Positions 58,414-64,000 of a stretch of 64,000 nt of DNA are shown one piece after another. Source of the stretch: Bacteroidales bacterium (lineage in GTDB: Bacteria; Bacteroidota; Bacteroidia; Bacteroidales; UBA932); contig JAFTCB010000007.1 of the NCBI GenBank assembly GCA_017454905.1, forward strand, positions 62,001 through 126,000. The letters are read 5' to 3'. The notes under the pieces are model-generated. The model saw only the letters and a list, made by a program, of their open reading frames with translations. It had not been told where the DNA came from and searched no databases. The position numbers and the translations under genes are program-made. Each line of letters begins with the position of its first letter. Position 1 is the stretch's first letter.

Positions 58414-59592
58414 TCAATAGATGAATCCGAACATCCAGATGGGTATGGAGCGTCCCGCGGCGAATTCCAGATCGTCTTTTACGAGATATCCAACCTCGGC
58501 GTCTTTGATCTGCTTTCCCTTCTTGCTCTTTCCGCCGACCTCGAAGGTGATGCCGTCTATCTCAAAATCGGATAGCTTGGAGGAAGTGACCTTGTGGACC
58601 TGCGAGGTCCAGGCTAGAAAGTTCGTCTCCCTCATGTTTCCGGAATCAATGACACCGTCTTCGGAAAGCGCCAGGGCAATGTTGCTGTTGCCAAGATACA
58701 GTTTCTCCACTTTAATGAGGAGATTGTCGCTGTGCCCGGGCTCGTGCAGGGCATTGAAGAGGCCCGATTTGGTAAGGTATTCTATGTAATCGGGCACACT
58801 GTTTCTGCTAATGCCAAGGTCGCGGCCCAGGGTGTCGTTGCTGGGCTTGTAGGGTACACTCTTGGAAAGGATGTACATCAGTTTCTTCAGTTTTGCTGCT
58901 GCCGCGACAGTCATTTTCGCGTAGGTGGGGATGTCCACATCCACCGTGCTGTTTACGGAATTCTCCAGGCGGATGGGCGCATCGCCTTCCAGGAAGAAGG
59001 GATAAAAGCCGGTCTTGCAGTATTCTCTGTAATAGACGAGAGGTCTATGCTCCCCGTAGGGGAAGTCAACACGTCCGTGGAGGATGTCGTCCAGTGAGGC
59101 CGGTTTCAGGGACCAGCCGCAGCGGATATTGAGGTACTCGCGGAAGGAAAGGGCGGGCATTGTGTACGGAATGACGCGGCGGCTGAGGTCGGCGTTGTTT
59201 CCTCTCTGGAGAGCCAGCAGCGAACTTCCGGAATAGACAACCTGCAGGAGCGGAATATCGTCGTAGATGTTCTTGATCTCAGTGGACCAGGGCTTGTATT
59301 TGTGGATTTCGTCGATGTACAGGCGCTTTCCTCCGGCTTTGAAAAAGGATTGTGCCAGGTCATAGAGGGTATGGCCGGAGAAATAGATGTTGTCTGCCGT
59401 GACATACAGGGTCTCTTCCAGGTTGTCGAATTTCTTGATGTGCTGTAGGATCATGGTGGATTTGCCCACTCCCTTCTGTCCCATGATACAGATGAGACGG
59501 TTTTTCCAGTTGATTCCGTCGTGGAATTCCCTGACATAGTCCATCGGGGTCAGGGAGAGTTTGAGGCGGAAGGTATTGAACAGTTGTTCCAT
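58414..59592 (-). CDS. AAA ATPase of the AAA_14/DUF4143 type
   Basis: 392 residues from the ATG at 59592. Walker A IMGQKGVGKSTMIL, Walker B KRLYIDEIHKY and sensor VVYSGSSLLALQRG form an AAA_14 ATPase; a winged-helix (TLGRDLGISRNSVPDYIEYL) and a C-terminal DUF4143 region with a nuclease-like SDFEIDGITFEVGGKSKKGK (Asp, Glu, Lys) follow. These proteins are abundant in Bacteroidetes, in many divergent copies, and their role is unknown. The frame is open to 59661 but a -7 box lies in that part. Confidence 0.85.
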   Translation of the reverse strand: MEQLFNTFRLKLSLTPMDYVREFHDGINWKNRLICIMGQKGVGKSTMILQHIKKFDNLEETLYVTADNIYFSGHTLYDLAQSFFKAGGKRLYIDEIHKYKPWSTEIKNIYDDIPLLQVVYSGSSLLALQRGNNADLSRRVIPYTMPALSFREYLNIRCGWSLKPASLDDILHGRVDFPYGEHRPLVYYREYCKTGFYPFFLEGDAPIRLENSVNSTVDVDIPTYAKMTVAAAAKLKKLMYILSKSVPYKPSNDTLGRDLGISRNSVPDYIEYLTKSGLFNALHEPGHSDNLLIKVEKLYLGNSNIALALSEDGVIDSGNMRETNFLAWTSQVHKVTSSKLSDFEIDGITFEVGGKSKKGKQIKDAEVGYLVKDDLEFAAGRSIPIWMFGFIY

Positions 59593-59609
59593 ACGGGTTT
59601 GTTTTTCTG

Positions 59610-59673
59610 CAAATATAGCACTTTGCACCGAAAATAGTGCAGGATCTTGAAAAATCTGCACTAAAAACAGTGC
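59610..59673 (-). promoter_or_regulatory. Promoter and palindromic operator-like sites of the ATPase gene
   Basis: TATATTTG on the minus strand (59610-59617) is an exact -7 box. Two GCACT...AGTGC inverted repeats follow upstream: 59618-59640 (13-nt spacer) and 59658-59673 (GCACT-N6-AGTGC), one helical turn class apart, suggesting a repressor site. Confidence 0.55.
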
Positions 59674-59699
59674 GAGACGAGCGTAACTATTGCGTTGAA

Positions 59700-59976
59700 C
59701 AAGTTTGGTAAGGTCTTTTTGCTTAGGAGATGATCAGTTCCTGAAGGCCGTTTTCCTCGAGAATCCGGTTGGTCTGCTCGATGGAATCGAGGCCTCCGGG
59801 AGGTTATTGTTGATTGTCAATTCCCCTTCAACATTACCAGTGTCAGCGGATCCCGTTGTCCTCCGTAGAACGTGTCCAATACTTGCGCAAAGATGTCCAC
59901 GGATTGTCTCAAATTATGAGACAGCCTCGAAAAAGTTTGTGACTCATGCCTGGTTACCGCAAGCACGAAAAAACTG
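59700..59976. other. Intergenic stretch without a supported gene
   Basis: Nothing convincing is coded here. On the minus strand a short open stretch ends at a TAA at 59723-59725 and reads DSIEQTNRILEENGLQELIIS, which looks like the tail of a lost gene, but it is too short to name. Confidence 0.4.
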
Positions 59977-59984
59977 TATCTTTG
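59977..59984 (+). promoter_or_regulatory. Promoter in front of the frameshifted membrane-protein gene
   Basis: TATCTTTG, exact -7 box, 19 nt before the ATG at 60004. It also serves the intact gene at 60231. Confidence 0.6.
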
Positions 59985-60003
59985 CAGGAGAAATCCCTGT
60001 GAC

Positions 60004-60230
60004 ATGAAGCTGCTTCTCAAAATCCTGACCTTGTTTGTCGCCATCGGTGCCATCGGCGGTGCCGTGATAATGTGTGGATGGACCCCAGCGGCGTCAGCTG
60101 GGGCAGCGAACCGATGCTCTGGATTGTCGTGGAGTGGTATGTCTGGGGGTTCGTAGCGCTCAGCAACATCTTCTTCGTGCTGGGACTGGTGGAGGCTATA
60201 GCAGCCATGATCTTCATCAGGAGACATTGA
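60004..60230 (+). pseudogene. Small membrane protein gene broken by a frameshift
   Basis: The ATG at 60004 opens a hydrophobic helix (LLLKILTLFVAIGAIGGAVI) but this frame turns into low-complexity sequence and stops at 60154. From 60078 another frame continues sensibly: MDPSGVSWGSEPMLW, then a second helix FVALSNIFFVLGLVEAIAAM and a stop at 60228-60230. Shifting the frame near 60070-60077 joins them to a two- or three-helix protein of about 75 residues. The DPSG motif after the first helix is typical of a small Bacteroidetes membrane-protein family. The stop abuts the next ATG. Confidence 0.65.
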
Positions 60231-61367
60231 ATGGATGCAAATGATTCAACGATAACGATAATGTTCAACAAACACGATATCTCCCGTGACGCCTGCCAGC
60301 TGTTCGGCGCGCAGGCCGGCAAGGGCTACGACTGGTGGTGGCATTCTTTTACGGCGCACGATGCCGAGACGGGGGAGGCCAAACCTTTCTTCATCGAATT
60401 CTTCCTCTGTAATCCCGACCTGGGCGGCGACGAACCGGTCTTCGGCCAGATCCCGGGCAAGCCGCAGAAGCCGTCCTACCTGATGGTCAAGGCCGGTGCC
60501 TGGGGCGAAGACGCCGCGCAGTTGCACCGCTTCTGGGGCTGGAAACGCATCCGGGTGGACTGGGGCGTCCCGTTCAGCGTGGAGGCGGACGACTGCTTCC
60601 TGACCGAAGACCGTACCCGCGGCCACGTGAAAGTGGCCGGCGCGGCCTCGCATCCGGAATGGATGTGCCAGGACGGCGAAATGTCCTGGGACCTCAGCAT
60701 CCGCAAGATTACCGCCTTCAACGTGGGCTTCGGGGCGGATGAGGTCTTCCGCCACGCCGAGGCTTTCGAGATGTTCTGGCATGCCGAAGGGATGAAGAGC
60801 GAGTTCGAGGGGGAAGTGACCTGGAACGGCCGGCGCTATCTGGTCCGGCCGGAGGACTGCTACGGCTATGCCGACAAGAACTGGGGCAGGGACTTCACCA
60901 GCCCCTGGGTATGGCTCTCCTCCAACAACCTCACCAGCGAGATCACGGGCAGGAAACTGAAGGACAGCGTGTTCGATATCGGCGGCGGCCGCCCGAAGGT
61001 GGGACATCTGGCGCTGCCGCGCAAATTGCTGTCGGCCTTTTGGTACGAAGGGAAGCCTTACGAGTTCAATTTCTCGAAAGCCTGGACCGGCGTCCATACG
61101 GAGTTCGAGTGCCGGGAGACCGAAACGCAGATCGTCTGGCATGTCGAACAACGCTCCGTCTCCGGCAGGATGATCACCGACATCACCTGCGAGAAAAAGG
61201 ACATGCTGCTCGTCAATTATGAGGCCCCCGATGGCGTCAAGCGCCACAACCGCCTCTGGAACGGCGGCAACGGCCGGGGGACCGTGCAGCTCTTCGACCT
61301 GAGAGGCAAACTCATCGACCGCATCCATGCCGAGAATGTCGGCTGCGAGTATGGAGAGTATTGCTGA
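60231..61367 (+). CDS. Tocopherol-cyclase-like protein
   Basis: 378 residues. The sequence is beta-rich with the tocopherol cyclase-like signature GYADKNWGRDFTSPWVWLSSNN, an N-terminal KGYDWWWHSFTAHDAETGE and FFIEFFLCNP, and C-terminal GTVQLFDLRGKLIDRIHAEN. In plants the family cyclises tocopherol precursors; bacterial homologues outside phototrophs have lipocalin-like folds and unknown, probably lipid-related, roles. No signal peptide. The ATG at 60231 follows the upstream stop directly; a second ATG ten codons later (MFNKHDIS) is possible. Confidence 0.75.
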   Translation: MDANDSTITIMFNKHDISRDACQLFGAQAGKGYDWWWHSFTAHDAETGEAKPFFIEFFLCNPDLGGDEPVFGQIPGKPQKPSYLMVKAGAWGEDAAQLHRFWGWKRIRVDWGVPFSVEADDCFLTEDRTRGHVKVAGAASHPEWMCQDGEMSWDLSIRKITAFNVGFGADEVFRHAEAFEMFWHAEGMKSEFEGEVTWNGRRYLVRPEDCYGYADKNWGRDFTSPWVWLSSNNLTSEITGRKLKDSVFDIGGGRPKVGHLALPRKLLSAFWYEGKPYEFNFSKAWTGVHTEFECRETETQIVWHVEQRSVSGRMITDITCEKKDMLLVNYEAPDGVKRHNRLWNGGNGRGTVQLFDLRGKLIDRIHAENVGCEYGEYC

Positions 61368-61383
61368 TTGTTGTATGAATGAT

Positions 61384-61556
61384 ATGAAGCGAAATGAGAA
61401 TCGGGTCCTGATCCGTGATGCCAGGCCGGATGATGCCCCGTTCCTGGCCAAATGCATCATGGCCGGGATGCCGCAAAGGAAATCGATTTCCCCGACAGCT
61501 CCACCCATGGCCAGAGCCGGCGGATGCGGTACACGGATGAAGGTACCTGGCTGTTG
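61384..61556 (+). pseudogene. Remnant of a GNAT acetyltransferase gene
   Basis: From the ATG at 61384 the frame reads NRVLIRDARPDDAPFLAKCI then MAGM, the usual first strand and helix of a GNAT N-acetyltransferase. After that the sequence loses resemblance and the acetyl-CoA site (Q/RxxGxG/A) is absent in any frame, so most of the gene has been deleted. Confidence 0.6.
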
Positions 61557-61559
61557 AGG

Positions 61560-61793
61560 ACTGGAAACACCTCGGCCCCGTCACGCCCATATTCCGGGCT
61601 CCGGAGACATGGGCGATGAGTTGCGGCTCACAGCCCGGAAGGGCCGAGATGGCACTGACGGTGACGATTTCCCGGTCGGCAAAATCCCGTTTTGCAGGCC
61701 TAACCGCTTTACGGATTTATCAACCAGTTTTACGGAAATTGCCCTGAAAATACGGAAAAGGGGCTGGCCAACAGGTGTTTTTCCGCGCGGCCG
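61560..61793. other. Intergenic stretch, no feature seen
   Basis: No gene, RNA or clear hairpin can be supported here; it is probably the degraded remainder of the acetyltransferase gene and its flank. Confidence 0.4.
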
Positions 61794-62855
61794 CTAGCGC
61801 TCCGTCCGGTCCAGGGTCTGGATCATCTGGATGACTTCATAGTAATTGGCCGTGCCGGAGCGGATGCTGTTGCTCTTCAGGAACAGGTCGTAGAACCATG
61901 CGTGGATGCGGCCGACCAGGGGAGAGTAGCGTTCTGCCCAATAGGCCCGTTCCGCCCGGTACACCTCCACCACTTCCGGCCGGAGGCTTTCCAGCCAGCG
62001 GGCGTATTCGTCTGCCGGCAGGGAAGATTTTGCATTGCCCAGCACATAGGGGAGCAGCGACTGCAGCGCGGCATAGCGGATCTCCGGCCAGGCGGAGGCC
62101 GAGCAGGAGCGCCAGGCCCAGTAGTTGGCTTCCGCCTCGCTGCTCACGCCCATCAGGTGCGACAGTTCGTGGGCATACAGGAAAGGATATTGGTGGGAAG
62201 GGGCCGCTTCGTTGATCTGGATTTCCGCGAGGAAGGGGCCGACATAGCCGGACACGCCGACGGCGGAATACAGCCAGCCGAAGAGCAGGTGCTTGGGACG
62301 CTGCCACGGCTTCGGCTCGGCCAGGCCCCAGCGGTCGGGAAGGGAAGCGTAGTACTGCTTGATCTCCTGTTCGAACAGTTCCTTGTCCACATCGACCTCC
62401 GGCTGCCAGCTATCGTTGATCGCCTCGGCGTAGTCCTCCAGGAACTGGCGGAAGCGTCCGGGATCGTAGGCCTCCGGCTGCGTCCCGGCACGGTCGTAGA
62501 TGCTGCTGCGGAAATAGTTGAGCCCCCAGCCCGCGTAGAACCAGACGACGATCCACAGCACGATGCCGACCAGGGCGATCCAGCGCTTGCGGAGCCGGAA
62601 CAGGCAGAAAACCACGGCGATAGCGGCGCCGACGACGATGACCTCCTCCAGGGAAAACGGCACAAGTGCGCTGATCCGGGACGCGATGCCCGACCAGGCC
62701 GGGTAGAAATGCAAGGCATAGCCGTCGGCCCAGGCCGTCCGGGAACGGAAGAGCGGCAAGAGGCAGAGCAGCAGTGCCGGCGGGAGGACGGAGCGGAACA
62801 GGCGGCGCCAGGGCCGGGATTTCCGGCTGCCGTCAGGCGGGGAGGATCGTTTCAT
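61794..62855 (-). CDS. DUF3810 membrane protein with a zinc-peptidase-like motif
   Basis: 353 residues from the ATG at 62855. Three N-terminal membrane helices (about 22-38, 65-85, 93-115), then a soluble part with LYAHELSHLMGVSSEAEANY, i.e. an HExxH motif with a downstream Glu as in gluzincins. DUF3810 is a Bacteroidetes/Firmicutes family without known substrate; proteolytic activity is an inference from the motif. The frame runs on upstream into the reverse transcriptase gene, so the later ATG in front of the basic segment KRSSPPDGSRKSRPWRR was chosen. Confidence 0.85.
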   Translation of the reverse strand: MKRSSPPDGSRKSRPWRRLFRSVLPPALLLCLLPLFRSRTAWADGYALHFYPAWSGIASRISALVPFSLEEVIVVGAAIAVVFCLFRLRKRWIALVGIVLWIVVWFYAGWGLNYFRSSIYDRAGTQPEAYDPGRFRQFLEDYAEAINDSWQPEVDVDKELFEQEIKQYYASLPDRWGLAEPKPWQRPKHLLFGWLYSAVGVSGYVGPFLAEIQINEAAPSHQYPFLYAHELSHLMGVSSEAEANYWAWRSCSASAWPEIRYAALQSLLPYVLGNAKSSLPADEYARWLESLRPEVVEVYRAERAYWAERYSPLVGRIHAWFYDLFLKSNSIRSGTANYYEVIQMIQTLDRTER

Positions 62856-62883
62856 GTCAGCGACGAGTATGCCAACGAAATTA

Positions 62884-64000
62884 CTACAATTCCGGCAGAC
62901 GGCCAAATCCGGGCCGGCCGGAAAGGGGTGCGTAGAATTCATGCACCAGGCTGCGGTATCCCAGCGATTTCAGCGTCCCGTATCGGACGCTGAAATTCTT
63001 CTTGTTGTGACGGCCCGTCGCGAGGAAGCGCAATTGCTCCTGGAAATAGCGGTCGATCCGGCGCAGGCCGTCCGTTTCCGTGAGGAGGGGGAAGAACCAG
63101 CGCGACCAGGTGAGCGAACCGGGATCGTCGCCTTCGAAGAATTTGGTGTTGAAATGCCGGATCATGGCCCGCATGGCGGCTTCCGGCGCGACATCCTGCT
63201 TCCGGCGCCAGCGCAGCAGGGCATGGGCCTTGCGCCGGATCTTGTCCTGCATCTTGCGCCGCGTGGCATCCGCGATGTCGATGCGGCTGCCCAGGCATTT
63301 GAAACCCAGGAAATCCCAGGCCTCTCCGGGCGCGAAGATCCGTTCCTTGTCGGGATTGGCCTGCAGGCAGTATTTTTCCAGGAAAGACGCCAGCGCGGCG
63401 ATATGCCGGTCGAGCGACTGCCGGTCGCGGGCAAAGAGGATCATGTCGTCGGAATAGCGGGCATACAGGACACCGGCCTGCTCGAAATGCCGGTCTACTT
63501 CCGTGAGGTAGATGTCTGCCAGGAATGGCGCCGTGGGCGTGCCCGCCATCACGCCGTGCTGCTCATGGATGACGCCGCCGTCCCACCAGACACGGTCGTC
63601 GCTGAGCATCGTCTCGAAAAAGCGGTACAGCGGCGGATCGTCTGCGAGCACCTGCTGCAGGATGGGAAGCAGCAGGGGAATGGAAATCGAATTGAAATAG
63701 TCGTGGATGTCCAGCTTGTAGGCCCAGACCGGTTCTTCGCCGACGGAGCGGACCAGCCGCATGACGGCGTCATGGGCTGTCAGGCCGCGCCGGAAGGAAT
63801 AGCAGTTGGGGCTGATCCGGCCGTCGTAGCGATAGAGCAGGTGGGCGATGACCTTGAGGACGGTCATCTCCTCCGGCGGGAAACTGTACACGATGCGCTT
63901 CCGGCCTGTCCCCATCTTGTTGATCTGGTGCCGGACAGGGATGCCGGGCGCGCCGCCGTGGGCGAAGCGCTCCGCCACGGGCAGGTAGTCTGCGTCCGCG
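62884..64000 (-). CDS. Reverse transcriptase, C-terminal part (runs off right edge)
   Basis: 372 codons are in the window and the frame is open at the edge; the GTG at 63978 is internal sequence, not a start. RT motifs: TGRKRIVYSFPPEEMTVLKV (RT2 region), AYKLDIHDYFNSIS (RT3 with catalytic Asp), GVMAGTPTAPFLADIYL (RT4) and LYARYSDDMILFA (RT5, YxDD as YSDD), then a thumb region. There is no maturase X or HNH endonuclease domain; the C-terminus (FLATGRHNKKNFSVRYGTLK, YRSLVHEFY) is a short own domain. It fits a stand-alone RT rather than a group II intron; retron, DGR or defence-type class cannot be decided. Confidence 0.85.
   Translation of the reverse strand, partial: ADADYLPVAERFAHGGAPGIPVRHQINKMGTGRKRIVYSFPPEEMTVLKVIAHLLYRYDGRISPNCYSFRRGLTAHDAVMRLVRSVGEEPVWAYKLDIHDYFNSISIPLLLPILQQVLADDPPLYRFFETMLSDDRVWWDGGVIHEQHGVMAGTPTAPFLADIYLTEVDRHFEQAGVLYARYSDDMILFARDRQSLDRHIAALASFLEKYCLQANPDKERIFAPGEAWDFLGFKCLGSRIDIADATRRKMQDKIRRKAHALLRWRRKQDVAPEAAMRAMIRHFNTKFFEGDDPGSLTWSRWFFPLLTETDGLRRIDRYFQEQLRFLATGRHNKKNFSVRYGTLKSLGYRSLVHEFYAPLSGRPGFGRLPEL

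Noticed and set aside
59705-60007. 100-residue plus-strand frame before the membrane-protein remnant
   Set aside because: No motif, signal or sensible composition, and it runs through the promoter at 59977.

Overview
The window is a piece of a GC-rich Bacteroidota genome, most likely order Bacteroidales. Evidence: a short 286-residue primary sigma factor of the Bacteroidetes type; at least a dozen promoters with the Bacteroidetes -7 box TAnnTTTG placed 5-25 nt before start codons or RNA genes; weak or absent Shine-Dalgarno sequences; many Cys-lipoprotein signal peptides; and families typical of the phylum (DUF5723, DUF4250, DUF3810, DUF4143-type ATPases, GH127, BlaI/M56-TonB, DUF4369-like thioredoxin proteins). 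The species cannot be named from the sequence.

Left flank (1-8.2 kb): housekeeping and metabolic genes. On the minus strand are a truncated DUF362-like lipoprotein, a DUF5723 outer-membrane protein, a flavodoxin lipoprotein, deoD and mnmA. On the plus strand are cdd, the small SRP RNA (absent from protein-only views), a GH127 lipoprotein and a HI0933-like flavoprotein.

Accessory block (8.27-28.4 kb), the most interesting part. About 17 kb of co-directional, mostly overlapping genes (11,481-28,390) encode a Sel1-like protein, a TerB-domain protein, an unrecognised protein, a multi-zinc-ribbon protein, a membrane Ser/Thr kinase with a C-terminal peptidoglycan-binding domain, a protein with one zinc ribbon and four tandem AAA+ modules, a zinc-ribbon/FHA protein, a PP2C phosphatase, a DUF4062/STAND-like protein with a degraded P-loop, a two-TM protein with two Rossmann domains and a RyR domain, and a DUF1963 protein. 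Kinase, phosphatase and FHA reader form a complete pThr circuit; AAA+, DUF4062 and RyR parts look like sensor/effector components. Immediately upstream (8,270-10,127) lies a second, decayed copy of the start of the same cassette: an internally deleted and frameshifted Sel1-like gene, an intact two-TerB paralogue, a zinc-ribbon stub and a 20-codon scrap of the kinase gene. A divergent M48 peptidase with its own TerB-like tail sits between the copies. I know of no described system with exactly this composition; it resembles, but is not, the TerY-P type kinase/phosphatase/TerB systems.

Middle and right (28.4-64 kb): a tripartite hipBST-like toxin-antitoxin locus with HipB-type operators; a YpfJ-like metallopeptidase plus an inverted, internally deleted copy of it; tRNA-Thr; an UPF0597 family gene, nhaA, an exonuclease and dnaN; htrA; an rpoD-argS-ygiQ overlapping operon in which ygiQ carries an in-frame palindromic insertion; a CLC channel; dtd; a blaI-M56/TonB operon; a GT4/esterase pair; tex with a DPM1-like glycosyltransferase; tRNA-Ser; small DUF genes; a DUF4143-type ATPase; frameshifted or truncated remnants; a tocopherol-cyclase-like protein; DUF3810; and, running off the right edge, a reverse transcriptase.

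Coordinates of CDS are exact to the reading frame; short regulatory sites are read by eye and may be off by one base.
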